A DNA stretch of 64,000 nucleotides from NCBI RefSeq assembly GCF_035917235.1, contig NZ_CP108423.1, positions 8,089,501-8,153,500 of the forward strand, given 5' to 3'. The DNA is from Streptomyces sp. NBC_01294 (GTDB taxonomy: Bacteria; Actinomycetota; Actinomycetes; Streptomycetales; Streptomycetaceae). How positions within the stretch are numbered: position 1 is the first letter of the stretch; each line of letters begins with the position of its first letter. This document shows, piece by piece, positions 9,696 to 18,172 of the stretch. Made by a program: the position numbers and the translations under genes. Under the pieces are notes generated by a model. It searched no databases, was not told the origin of the DNA, and saw only the letters and a list, made by a program, of their open reading frames with translations.

Positions 9696-11103
9696 CGGTC
9701 GCCTCCGGCGTTCCGCGCGCACTCGGCGGTAGGCCGGTTTCCGTTTCCGTTTCCGGATCCCGCGGCGGGCGGTGCCGGAGCAGGACCAGCAGGCCGATGC
9801 GCAGGCGGCGGGGAGCAGGCCGACGCCCTGCACCAGGCACAGCGTCTGGGGCGACAGGAAGTCGCCGGCGGAGCCGAACACCAGGGACGCCACCGGCAGC
9901 ACGGGCACCCAGGACGGCCTGCATCACGGCGAAGAAGCCGGGCTTGTCCGCCGGCACCAGCCGCTGGAAGAGCGCCACGAAGCGGACGCTGACGGCCCCG
10001 GCGCACCAGCCGGCCACGGCCAGGCAGCCCGCGACGGCCGGACGGTGCGCGACCAGTCCGGGCAGCGCCAGGGCGAGGGCCATCACACCGAGGCAGTAGG
10101 CACCGGCGACCGTGGGGCGCCCCGGCAGACGGGTGCCGGTGAAGGCCCCGATGAGCGCGCCGAGGCCCAGGAGGCGCTGGCGCGGTGCCACGGTGCCGCC
10201 ACCGCCCCGGAGGACCGAGCGCGTGTAGAGGGGGATGACGACGAACACGGCGGTCGTGAAGAGGTTCGCCGCGGTGAAACAGATCAGGATCCGCCGTACG
10301 TAGGGCAGTTCGGCGAGGATGCGGCGGAGCGGGCGCCGCTGGGGCGTGGCCGTGGCCGGGTCGGACGCAGCGGTCCCGGTCGTCGCGGTCGTCGTGGTCG
10401 CCGTGGTTGCGGCGGTTCCGGGAGCTCCCGCGGTGCCGACGTGCGCTCGCGACGAGGAGGGCGGCCCCGAGGTGACGGCGCGCAGCCGGCGGCCAGCCCG
10501 GCCACCCCCGCCCGGTCGACGGTCGGGCGCCGAGCGGCGCTCCTCCGAGGCCGGCCAGGGACTGGGTGGACAGCTCGAAGCCGGTGGCCGCCTCGATGTC
10601 GGCGTCGTCCGACGAAGTTCCGGGAAGTCGACGTGGTCAGGCAGGGTCGAAGAACGCCCTGGCAGGTGGCCAGGGCGAGGGCGGCGGCGTACACGGCGGT
10701 GAGCGGCAGGCCGCCGCCGTGGGCCCACAGCGCGAGCGCCCCCGATGCGGTCCCGGCCAGGCCGGCGGCGGTCCGCAGTACGGAACGGTGGGCGAACCGG
10801 GCGATGGCCCCGTTGCGACGAGGGCGCGACGCGCGGCGCGGCAGCGTGCAGACCGCCGCCGAACAGCCCGGAGGCCAGACCGGGGGCCTCGCGCACGGCG
10901 TGGGCGACGATCCACCAGGACACGCCGACCTGGAACATGCGGACGGCGCCCTGGGTCAGAACCTGGCCGAGCCATACGGCGGCGAAGGCGCGGTTGCGCA
11001 GGATCAGCGGAGCGCGCCGGCCGTCGGTCCCGCCGGCGGTTCCGGCAGCGGCCTCGGCAGCAGTCCCGGCAGCAGCCCCGACGTCGTTCCCACGCGTGGC
11101 CAC
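9692..11103 (-). CDS. MFS transporter of the LuxC/LuxE operon (frameshifted)
   Basis: Major facilitator superfamily protein, probably a 12-helix exporter in the plasma membrane. The first helices read APLILRNRAFAAVWLGQVLT and QVGVSWWIVAHAV; a later block reads YVRRILICFTAANLFTTAVF and VVIPLYTRSVL; the end has LPVASLVFGSAGDFLSPQTL and LVQGVGLLPAACA. Shifts near 10870, 10450, 9920 and 9770 break the frame. A Gly/Ala/Thr-rich N-terminal tail of about 35 residues precedes helix 1. The GTG at 11103 is the likeliest start; the stop at 9692 overlaps the GNAT start by 4 bases. Position in the operon suggests export of the product. Confidence 0.65.
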
Positions 11104-12458
11104 GGGTGAGGGCGCGGGCGAGGGTGCGGGTGAGGAGTGCCGGTGCAGGCGGTCATGCGGTCGGCCTCCTCGTCGAGGACCCGGACGAGCTTGCCCGAGC
11201 GCGGGTTGACGGCGAGGTCGCGATGGCGTGCCCACTCCACGGACAGCGGGTGCACGAACCCGGCGCGCACGCTGTCCGGATGCAGCTGGCCGCACGGCCT
11301 CCAGCTCCACGCGCGACGACGGCTGCAGCCAGGCGCCTCCTGAACCCCTCGCGACCTCCACCGGACGCGTCGTCGCCGGGGGCGGTCGTCCAGCCGCAGG
11401 ACGAGGCCCGTCGCGGCCGTCCCAGCGGCGGACGACGAGCTGCATGCCGACCACGTGACCCGCGGTGTCCGCCGCGGCCACGGCGTCCTGGGCGTCCCTG
11501 CGTGTAGAGGGAGACGGGACCCCGCCCGTACGCCCTCCTCGGCGCGGCCGAGGATCCGGAAGTGTCCGGGGCCCGGTGCGCGGTCCATTCGGCCCGGTCG
11601 CCGGCAGGCGGGGTAGCGGATGATCGGCATGAGGCGGCGGAAGAGGCTGGTGACGACGACCCGGCCCGGCCGCCCCGGTTCGGTGATGGGCTCGTCGGTG
11701 GAGTCGTCGAGGATCTCGACGACCGAGTACGGGGTGAGCGCCCGGATGCGCCCGGGCGGCCGGAGCCGGGCACGGGGCGGCCGAGCAGGCCGGCGTCGAC
11801 GCTGGCGTACCCGACCGGAACGGGCCTCGGCGCGTGGGAACGCGGCGGCCAGCAGCCGCCGTTGGTCGTCGAAGAGGGCCTCGCCGCCGAAGAGCAGCAG
11901 CTCCACCGAGTCGAGCCGGGCACCGATCGAGACGACGTGTTCGGCGAGCCGGCACAGGGTGGTGGGCGTGCCGGCCAGTACCTGGGCGGCGAGATCGCGC
12001 AGCGTGGGGATCGTCGATTCCAGCGGCGCGCCGCCGCCGATGGGCAGGCGGACGTTGTCCACGGGTGCGTGGGCGAGCGAGTCGAGGACGAAGAGGAAGC
12101 TGGCGTACAGCTCCCCGGCGTAGAAGAGGTCGGCGACGCGGTGTCCCGGGCGCAGGCCCGCGTCCACGAGCCCCTGGCCGAAGGAGGTGACGAACGTGCG
12201 CCACTCGTCGCGGGTGTAGACGGAGAACTTGGCTGAACCGGTGGTTCCGCCGGTCTTGTAGACCGTGGCCTCGCTGAGCGGGCCGGTCAGCACGCGGTTG
12301 TCGTGCAGGGTGTTGGCCGCCCAGAACTCCTGCTGGTCGACCACCGGGAGGTCGGTGAGGCGGTCGGCGTGCGGCGGCAAGGACGCGTAAAGGTCCCGGT
12401 AGAAGGGTGAGTTGTGACGGGCGAAACGTATGAGGTCCGAGAGCTGCTGGGCGGACAT
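11004..12458 (-). CDS. PaaK-like adenylate-forming ligase (frameshifted), first gene of the LuxC/LuxE operon
   Basis: Phenylacetate-CoA-ligase-like enzyme of about 450 residues. It starts MSAQQLSDLIRFARHNSPFY (the typical opening helix of PaaK relatives), then VYKTGGTTGSAKFSVYTRDE (phosphate-binding loop, about residues 67-85), LRPGHRVADLFYAGELYASF and LLLFGGEALFDDQRRLLAAA. The C-terminal lobe reads HPLSVEWARHRDLAVNPRSG and KLVRVLDEEADR. Shifts near 11815 and 11320-11520 interrupt it. It adenylates a carboxylic acid; transfer to CoA or to a carrier is not decidable from sequence. The open frame runs to 11004, but the real stop is probably near 11100-11155, just before the MFS start. An A+T-rich promoter region lies upstream. 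Confidence 0.72.
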   Translation of the reverse strand: MSAQQLSDLIRFARHNSPFYRDLYASLPPHADRLTDLPVVDQQEFWAANTLHDNRVLTGPLSEATVYKTGGTTGSAKFSVYTRDEWRTFVTSFGQGLVDAGLRPGHRVADLFYAGELYASFLFVLDSLAHAPVDNVRLPIGGGAPLESTIPTLRDLAAQVLAGTPTTLCRLAEHVVSIGARLDSVELLLFGGEALFDDQRRLLAAAFPRAEARSGRVRQRRRRPARPPRARLRPPGRIRALTPYSVVEILDDSTDEPITEPGRPGRVVVTSLFRRLMPIIRYPACRRPGRMDRAPGPGHFRILGRAEEGVRAGSRLPLHAGTPRTPWPRRTPRVTWSACSSSSAAGTAATGLVLRLDDRPRRRRVRWRSRGVQEAPGCSRRRAWSWRPCGQLHPDSVRAGFVHPLSVEWARHRDLAVNPRSGKLVRVLDEEADRMTACTGTPHPHPRPRPHPWPRVGTTSGLLPGLLPRPLPEPPAGPTAGALR

Positions 12459-12904
12459 GGGCCTTTGCCTGGTGACGGGAACGGGACGGAGCCCGGCAGG
12501 CGCGGCGGCGAGGGCGCTGCTGCGGGATCGAAGAGCGCGGTGTGCACGGGGGAGCCCCGGCGCCCCCGCCTCCCTCGACGCACGCCAAGAGCTGACGTGC
12601 AGTCATGATGATGAAACATCGGTGTACTTATCACCAAATTGGCCATGGATTTCCAGCCAATGCGGCCATATTCCCTGGTATTTCCTCCGTACGTCCCGCC
12701 GGGTAGCGGTCGGCGCCCCGTACGCTGATCGACCGGGTGCCCGCAGGAGCCTCACACGCTGCCCGGTCCGTGCTCCGGCCCGCTCTGCCCTCCCGTTGCC
12801 GGGATGCGGCCTGGGGCCGTCTGCCCTCGGCGGGCACCCGCCGTTGGAGGAGGAAGGCCTCGAGGCACCACGTAGCGTCACGATGGGCCATACCGGGAGG
12901 GCTT
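12459..12904. other. Divergent promoter region with an A+T-rich core and a possible small ORF
   Basis: Separates the LuxC/LuxE operon (minus) from the small gene at 12905 (plus). The core at about 12600-12690 is clearly A+T-rich compared with its surroundings, as expected for promoters. On the minus strand an ATG at 12646 opens a frame beginning MANLVISTPMFHHHDC that overlaps the ligase gene further on; whether it is translated is unclear (see findings). Confidence 0.45.
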
Positions 12905-13096
12905 ATGTCCGGACTATTCGCAAAAATCAAGCAGTTCAGCCGCAGCCCGCAGGGGCAGAGGGCGATCGCATCGGTGCGGCGTGCAGCTTCCGACCCGCGC
13001 AAGCGGGAACAGGCCGGCGGAATGCTCAGGCGCCTTCGAGGCAGGCGCGCAGCTTCGGCGCCGCGGGCCTGCCGGCCCTCGCCACGACTGGGCTGA
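12905..13096 (+). CDS. Small basic protein of unknown function, 63 aa
   Basis: A short, strongly basic protein: MSGLFAKIKQFSRSPQGQRA at the N-terminus, then ASVRRAASDPRKREQ and a tail rich in Arg. The N-terminal LFAKIKQF...SPQGQR pattern with a following RRAASDPRKRE block recurs, as far as I remember, in many Streptomyces genomes as a small conserved protein of unknown role. It has no signal peptide or membrane helix and might bind nucleic acid, judged only by charge. The start is ATG at 12905 with a strong GGGAGGG 6 bases before it. The last 15 residues look less conserved and may lie beyond a frameshift. Confidence 0.6.
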   Translation: MSGLFAKIKQFSRSPQGQRAIASVRRAASDPRKREQAGGMLRRLRGRRAASAPRACRPSPRLG

Positions 13097-13229
13097 CAAC
13101 GCCAACGTACCGAACGCGCTCGAAGCCCTCGTTGAGTCGAGGCCGGAAGGTGCCCTGTGCATGACTGGGCCGTCGAAGAGGAGGTCGAGAGTGCCGGCGA
13201 CGCGCCAATGACACTGCGCGCCCGCGAAA

Positions 13230-13251
13230 GGCCCCGCCCTCGAGCGGGGCC
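13230..13251. terminator. Hairpin downstream of the small basic-protein gene
   Basis: Arms GGCCCCGC and GCGGGGCC pair perfectly around a 6-base loop. It lies 134 bases after the stop at 13096. Confidence 0.5.
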
Positions 13252-13352
13252 TCCGCGTCGCCTGGCTCAGCTCGGCTGGCGCCGTCACTGCCGTCGCGCG
13301 GCCATTTCTCAATCAAGGCCGTGGCCAACCCGTTACCGCCGCGCCAGGGCAC

Positions 13353-13376
13353 GGTCCGGCCCCGAAAGGCCGGACC
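13353..13376. terminator. Hairpin, terminator of the methyltransferase gene
   Basis: Arms GGTCCGGCC and GGCCGGACC pair perfectly over 9 bp around CCGAAA. On the minus strand it begins 19 bases after the stop of the methyltransferase gene. With the hairpin at 13230-13251 it insulates two convergent genes. Confidence 0.7.
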
Positions 13377-13394
13377 TGTCCCGGAGATTGTCGG

Positions 13395-14135
13395 TCAGGC
13401 GGTGCAGCGGATCATGATCAGCGGCCGGTTCGTGGCGTAGTCCGCCCAGAATTCCTCGCCGAACTTCTCCACGCCGGCATCCGAGACGTCCAGCGGAACC
13501 CACTCGATCCCAGTGAATCCGGCCGCCGTCAGTGTCCTCTCGTACGTCTCCTTCGACGGCGTGGTGGCCTCGAACGAGACGGGAGGATCCAGCAGGGCCG
13601 TGATCCGCGTCCCCCGGCCGATCGCGTTGTCCTTGCCCGTCGCCTCGCACAGGAACCCGTACTTGGCCAGCGAGGGGCCGTCGAAGTCGAAGCCCGGGTT
13701 CTGCGCGAACAGGAAGTATGCACCGCCGGCAACGAGGCTGCGCCGGATGTTGCGCATCATCTGCTCGATCTCGGCGACGTCGGTCGCATAGTTGAATGCC
13801 TGCACGGCCACGGCGACGTCGAAGGGCTGATCGAAGGCCCGCAAGGTGGCCGTGTCCCCGACTTCGTATGCGATGCCGAGGGGTTCGGACTGCTCGCGGG
13901 CTTCGGCGGCGTCGATCATCGCGCTGGAGATGTCGAACCCGAACACACGGGAGGCACCACGGCGCTTGAGCTCGCGGCTGTAGAATCCCGTACCGCAGGC
14001 GATGTCGAGTACAGACTTGCCGGTGACGTCGCCGACCAGGGCGAGGAAGCCTGGTACCTCGGTGTAACGAATGATGGGCAGGGTCTTGAAGCCTTCGAAT
14101 GCTTCGCCGATGCCGTCGTACAACTGACCACTCAT
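13395..14135 (-). CDS. Class I SAM-dependent methyltransferase
   Basis: A complete 246-residue methyltransferase. The SAM-binding motif I is GKSVLDIACGTGFYSRELKR at about residues 41-60, the acidic ribose-binding strand is FGFDIS, and motif IV appears as VAVAVQAFNYA. The rest (FAQNPGFDFDGPSLAKYGFL) resembles small-molecule methyltransferases of the ubiE/toxoflavin-synthase (TcmP/ToxA-like) kind, so a small substrate is likely but unknown. The start is ATG at 14135 with GAGGGGG upstream; a longer in-frame start at 14219 has no ribosome-binding site. Transcribed alone, ending at the hairpin at 13353-13376. Confidence 0.88.
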   Translation of the reverse strand: MSGQLYDGIGEAFEGFKTLPIIRYTEVPGFLALVGDVTGKSVLDIACGTGFYSRELKRRGASRVFGFDISSAMIDAAEAREQSEPLGIAYEVGDTATLRAFDQPFDVAVAVQAFNYATDVAEIEQMMRNIRRSLVAGGAYFLFAQNPGFDFDGPSLAKYGFLCEATGKDNAIGRGTRITALLDPPVSFEATTPSKETYERTLTAAGFTGIEWVPLDVSDAGVEKFGEEFWADYATNRPLIMIRCTA

Positions 14136-14430
14136 CGTGGTGGTTCCCCCTCGATTTGTGGCGTCGGCTCTCAGGATGAGCCGCGGCCCTCGGCGGGAAG
14201 TCTCCCTGCCCGTGCTCACGGGAGTTCGTGACGGGTGGAAGGTACAAGCACGCGGGGGGAACCGCTGCGGTGAGTCCAGAAACAGGGTCCATGAGCAGAG
14301 GAAGGCGCTGCGCGGACCGCGGGCTGGAGGATCGGGGCATTGCGGCGCCGTCGATGTGCGATCTGGCCCTCAAGGGTTTCTCCACGCTCTTCAACTCGAA
14401 GGTGTGCCTGACAGCCGGCTTGCGCAGGTG

Positions 14431-16118
14431 TCATGCGTCGGCTCCCCTTCGGCGGCGCGGACCAGCGCCTCCGGCCGCCGCGCAGCTCCAGCCGTTCCCC
14501 GGGAACCGCTCGCGGAAGCCGCGGTCGTGGCGAGACCGCGACCACCGCTCCCGGGTACGCCGGGCGCGGCCTCCAGGTCCTCGACCAGGTCGAGCGCGAT
14601 GTGGTTCGTCGGCTCGTCGAGTACGAGGAGGTCCGCGGGCCGGGTCACCAGGCTCGCGATCTGCAGCCGTCGCTGCTGTCCCGCGGACAGCGCCGCGACC
14701 GGCACGGGCAGGTCCTCCTCACGGAACAGGCCCAGCTCCAGCAGCTGTTCGGCGTACTCCTCCGGCAGCCCGGGCCGTCCGGCCGCGAAGGCCGCGAGCA
14801 GCGGGAGTCGCGTGGAGCGCGCGGGCAGCTCCTGCGCCAGGTACCCGATGCGGGCAGGGCGGCGCACCGCCCCCGCATCCGGCTCCAAGTCGCCCGCCAG
14901 GACACGCAGCAGCGTCGTCTTGCCGGCCCCGTTCTCGCCCGTGACCAGCAGCCGTTGCCCCGGAGCGACCGTCAGCAGCCCGTCCAGCCACAGCCGTTCG
15001 CCGACCGCCACGCCGTCGAGCTCGGCGAGCGGACGGTCGACGGGATGCCCGCCGCCTGCCGCCGACAGCGCCGCCGTGAACCGCAGCGGTTCCGGCGGCG
15101 CCGCCACCCTGTTGCGCTGCAGGTGGGCCAGCCGCTCCCGGACCGCCCGCACCTGGCCGCCGAGCTTCGCCTCGTGCGAGCGGCGGTGCTTGCCGAAACC
15201 CTGCCGCGGGTCCTTGCCGGTGGTCGCCAGCCGCTTCCCGGCGGCATCGAGCAGCTCCTCGGTACGGGCCACCTCCTCCAGCCAGTCCGCGTGCTCCCGC
15301 TCCGCGCGACGGCGGGCGGCGGCCCTCGCGGCTCGGTAGCCGAGCCACCCGTCGCCGTACCGGCGCACCGTGCGCGCATCCGCGTCGACCTCGAGGATCG
15401 TGGTGGCGATGCGCTCCAGGAAGCCGCGGTCGTGGGTCACCGCGACGACCGTGCCGCGGTGCGCGCGCAGGTGCTCCTCGAGCCAGCGCACGGCCACGGC
15501 GTCGAGGTGGTTCGTCGGCTCGTCGAGGAGCAGCAGTTCGGGGGAGGCGGCCAGCACGCAGGCGAGCGCGAGCCGCGACTGCTCGCCGCCGGAGAGCGAG
15601 CCGAGCAGGCGGTCGCGGGTGATCCCGGCGAGTCCGGGTCCGGGTCCGAGTCCGAGCTGCGCCTGGCGGCGTCGACGCGGGCGTCCGCGTCGTAGCCGCC
15701 GCGCTGCTCGTACGCGATCAGCAGCTCGCCGACGCGCGGCGAGTTCGTCCTCCGATGCCCCGCCGAGGTGCTCCTCAGCCGTGCGCAGTCGGCGTTCCAT
15801 GTCGCGCAGTTCGGTGAGGGCGAGGTCGATCGCGTCCTGCACGGTCAGGTCGAGGTCGAGGGTCTGGGCGAGGTGGCCCGTCCCGCCGGGAAAGTGAACG
15901 GTGATCTCCCCGGAGTCCGGCACCTCGGCCGCGGCGAGCAGCCGCAGCAGGGTGGACTTGCCGGCCCCGTTCTCGCCGATGACGGCGGCCTTCTCACCCG
16001 GGCGGACGGTGAAGGAGACCTGGTCGAGGACGGTTCGGGTGCCGTACGACTTGGTGACGTCCTTGACGGACAGCTGCGGCACGGCAGCGGGCGCAGAGGT
16101 GTGGGCGCGTTCGCGCAT
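14431..16118 (-). CDS. ABC-F family ATPase, antibiotic-resistance (ribosome protection) type
   Basis: Cytoplasmic protein of about 560 residues with two ATP-binding cassettes and no membrane domain. Cassette 1 has Walker A GENGAGKST near residue 45, signature LSGGEQSRLALA and Walker B LLLLDEPTNHLD. Cassette 2 has GENGAGKTT, LSAGQQRRLQIA and LLVLDEPTNHIALDL. The linker between the cassettes is long and basic, as in ARE-type ABC-F proteins that displace antibiotics from the ribosome. Apparent frameshifts occur near 15750 and 15660 (compensating) and near 14550. Correcting the last gives the cassette-2 H-loop SHDRGFRERFPG and a stop at 14431-14433; uncorrected, the frame runs to 14391. The start is ATG at 16118. 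The leader with a tiny ORF, hairpin and operator supports drug-induced expression. Confidence 0.85.
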
Positions 16119-16148
16119 GGGGCTTTCCCTGGGATGAGAAGTGTCTAC

Positions 16149-16180
16149 GGGCAGCAGAGACGGCGGCGTCGGCCGTGCCC
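16149..16180 (-). promoter_or_regulatory. Leader hairpin between the leader peptide and the ABC-F gene
   Basis: On the minus strand a nested hairpin forms: outer arms GGGCA and TGCCC, inner arms GACG and CGTC around CCGC. It starts 5 bases after the stop of the 7-codon leader ORF and ends about 30 bases before the ABC-F start. The position fits an attenuator or a structure masking the ABC-F start; the alternative fold needed for attenuation was not worked out. Confidence 0.45.
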
Positions 16181-16184
16181 GGAC

Positions 16185-16208
16185 TCAGAGAAAGCAGAAG
16201 AAGGCCAT
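16185..16208 (-). CDS. Leader peptide MAFFCFL of the ABC-F gene
   Basis: A 7-codon ORF (MAFFCFL, then TGA) 67 bases upstream of the ABC-F gene. Short, hydrophobic, Phe-rich leader peptides are typical of ribosome-mediated attenuation in drug-resistance genes, where stalling in the leader frees the downstream gene. The predicted -10 box ends 6 bases before the ATG, so the transcript probably begins at or next to the ATG, making it leaderless. A GTG at 16212 opens an overlapping, longer frame that would run into the ABC-F gene; it is considered less likely. Confidence 0.55.
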   Translation of the reverse strand: MAFFCFL

Positions 16209-16214
16209 GCACTC

Positions 16215-16244
16215 ACCATAACAAGACGATGCGTCTCGTCTCAA
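16215..16244 (-). promoter_or_regulatory. Promoter with embedded palindromic operator for the ABC-F gene
   Basis: On the minus strand TTGAGA (16244-16239) and TATGGT (16220-16215) form -35 and -10 boxes with an 18-base spacer. Inside the spacer and overlapping the -35 box is an inverted repeat with arms AGACGA and TCGTCT (16224-16241). This arrangement fits repression by a TetR-type dimer, many of which recognise such sites in Streptomyces; the regulator is not next to it. Confidence 0.6.
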
Positions 16245-16418
16245 CCTATTAAATCGACGGAACCACCACACCAGTGGCACACGAGCCTCCGCCACCCCGA
16301 TCCCGCAGTGCGCGGGGAGGGTGGCGGAGGTCGCGAACGAACCACGTCGGAGCCGGGAGGGAGCTCGCGCTGGAGCGGCGCCGAGGGGCGCGGCCGCGTG
16401 GAACTCCCGGCGGAGCTC

Positions 16419-16691
16419 CTAGCTGACGGAGGCCCGACAGGCGGTCACCGCGGTCCCGTTGGTCACGCCGCCGCTGGTCAGGCCGGACACGCACTCCTCG
16501 TGGTTGCCGCTGTAGCCAACGCTGCACGCTGTCCGGACGGAGGCCGGGGCCTCGCCACCCTGGAGCTCTCGCTCGACCTGGTTGATGCAGGCCGAGACGT
16601 CCGCGTGGGCGGCCGGGGCAGTGAAGGCCACGCCACCGAGTGCGAGGGTCAGGCCGGTGAGGACACCTGCGATACGGGTCGACGTGCGCAT
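16419..16691 (-). CDS. Small secreted protein with four cysteines, 90 aa
   Basis: A Sec-type signal peptide (MRTSTRIAGVLTGLTLALGG, ending PAAHA, cut before DVSAC at about residue 30) leads to a mature domain of about 60 residues. The mature part has exactly four Cys, in SACINQVE, RTACSVG, EECVSGL and TACRASV, which suggests two disulfide bonds. I do not recognise a family with known function; small secreted cysteine proteins of this kind are frequent in Streptomyces. The start is ATG at 16691; an in-frame extension upstream is rejected because the signal peptide must be N-terminal. Confidence 0.75.
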   Translation of the reverse strand: MRTSTRIAGVLTGLTLALGGVAFTAPAAHADVSACINQVERELQGGEAPASVRTACSVGYSGNHEECVSGLTSGGVTNGTAVTACRASVS

Positions 16692-17053
16692 GGGACGCAC
16701 CTGCTCTTTCCGGGATCGTCGCACGGCCCGGACCTGGGGGTGCCGGATCCGTGTGTGGAACGGCGCCGAGCGCACGCGGCCGGCGTACAGCCGCCGGGTC
16801 CGGGCCCCCGCATCGGACCGGCTCGGCAGGGCCTCCCCTCCCTCCTTCGACGCTAGAGCAGCCCCCTGCCGCACGCACCCGCTGGGGCTTCGAGCGCCCG
16901 AGAGCCGGCCGGCCATCCGCTGCTCGGCGCACACCTCACCGCAGGCCACCGGCCGTCGGCGGGCCCTGTCCCTCCGGCCGGAAGCCGCTCCGGCCCACCG
17001 CTCGACCCGACCGCTGCCCAGCGCGCCGCAGGCTCCTGCCAGACGTCCAGGGC
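16692..17053. other. Divergent upstream region without a recognisable gene
   Basis: Lies between the small secreted protein (minus) and a gene fragment (plus) and should hold the promoter of the former. Open frames here are Arg/Pro-rich shadows. No clear inverted repeat or promoter box was recognised. Confidence 0.4.
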
Positions 17054-17268
17054 ATGCGATTGTTCAAGCGAAGCGCCGAGCCGGAAGCCGTTGCCTCGAC
17101 GGAGACCGATCAGTCGGACCTGGGGACGCTTCTCCTCCAGGGTGAAGACGTGATCGAACAGCTTGCCTTCGCGCACACCTCGTGGGGGCTCGGCTCGGCG
17201 GACCGTTGGGGACTCGACCAGCGCAGCGGAGTCATCACCTGGAGTCGGCCAGCCGTCCCGGTCTCACG
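17054..17268 (+). pseudogene. N-terminal fragment of a DUF6882-like gene
   Basis: Starts MRLFKRSAEPEAVASTETDQ and continues with LAFAHTSWGLGSADRWGLDQ, then SGVITWSRP. The AHxSWGLGSADRWxLDQxxGxITW pattern is one I associate with a Streptomyces family of unknown function (DUF6882), in which it is followed by more than 100 further residues. Here the frame degenerates after VITW and the next gene begins at 17349, so only the N-terminal part is left. No ribosome-binding site stands out. Confidence 0.5.
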
Positions 17269-17348
17269 CCGCGCGTCCACGAGGCGCCTGCGGGCCGCCC
17301 GGGGGAATCCGCAGGCCGCAGGGTGCTGGACTGCATACGATTCCCCCA

Positions 17349-18106
17349 TGCCGAGCTCAGAGATACAGCGGATCAACGCCTGCTTCCGCCTTCGCCCGCC
17401 GTCAGGCCGCGCGCACCGTCGACGTCCCCGGCGGGTTCGCCGCGTACGACGAGGCACTCGCGCACTCCCACGCGAACAACCACCTCGTCATCGACACCGC
17501 CGTCGACCCCGAAGCCCTGCCGGCCATCGCGGAGGAAGCGCTGAAGCACCTTTCGCACCGCCTGATCTCCGTCCTCGACGACGAAATCGGAGCGGCGTGC
17601 GCGGAGCCGCTGATCCGGGCCGGATACAGCCATTCCACCTATCTGATCATGCTGCACACGGGCGTGGTGCGGGCCGGTGGGCCGGCGGAAGAGGTGGACC
17701 TGGAAGCACTGCGCATCCCGCTGACCCGGCGCTGGCAGGGCTTCCTTCCGGACGCCGGCGAAGAGGTCCTGCGGCAGCTCGTCGACCGGCGCGAGGCTCG
17801 CCGGCGCGGAGCCGACGTCGTGTACTTCATCGGTGCCCGCGCGGCGCAAGGTGACGTCGCCTCCTGGGCCGACCTCTACCTCGACCCGGCGACCGGTATC
17901 GCCCAGATCGAGGACCTGATCACCTCGAGGCCCACCTCAAGCATGGTTACGGGGACGCCGTTCTGAGCACCGCACTGGGCAGGGCCGTCGACCAGGGCTG
18001 CGACACCCGGTTCCTGATCGCCGACGCGAACGACTGGCCGCGCCACTGGTACGAGCGCCGCGGCTTCTCCGTCATCGGCCAGACGCACGGCTTCGAACGC
18101 AGCTGA
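17349..18106 (+). CDS. GNAT-family acetyltransferase (frameshifted)
   Basis: About 250 residues. The N-terminus reads MPSSEIQRINA, then after a shift near 17395 DVPGGFAAYDEALAHSHANN and HLSHRLISVLDDEIGAACAE; the central part has GADVVYFIGARAAQGDVASW and WADLYLDPATGIAQIEDL. After a second shift near 17935 the GNAT C-terminal part appears: LIADANDWPRHWYERRGFSV (the ANDWPxxxYxRxGF motif), ending GQTHGFERS. The acetyl-CoA loop falls around the second shift (KHGYGDAVLSTALGRA). The substrate is unknown. Both shifts are single-base and the protein is complete when they are corrected. Confidence 0.7.
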
Positions 18107-18172
18107 AGCCGGGACCGCCGGGCACCATCGGGCCCTGTCCGTCAGGCGTCAGCCGTCAGTGTCCGTCAGCCG

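Noticed and set aside
9511..12606. One 1031-residue protein covering ligase, MFS and GNAT genes
   Set aside because: It alternates between real segments of different genes and nonsense; overlapping starts and stops show separate genes.
12603..12881. Minus-strand frame ending EIHGQFGDKYTDVSSS
   Set aside because: Its first two thirds are Arg/Gly/Pro-rich and it has no ribosome-binding site. Only the A+T-rich end looks protein-like, and two other frames over the same bases look equally so.
15994..16212. A 72-residue leader protein from GTG 16212 (MHGLLLLSLSPGTADAAV)
   Set aside because: It would run into the ABC-F gene and lacks a stop in the leader. The short MAFFCFL frame fits the promoter and hairpin better.
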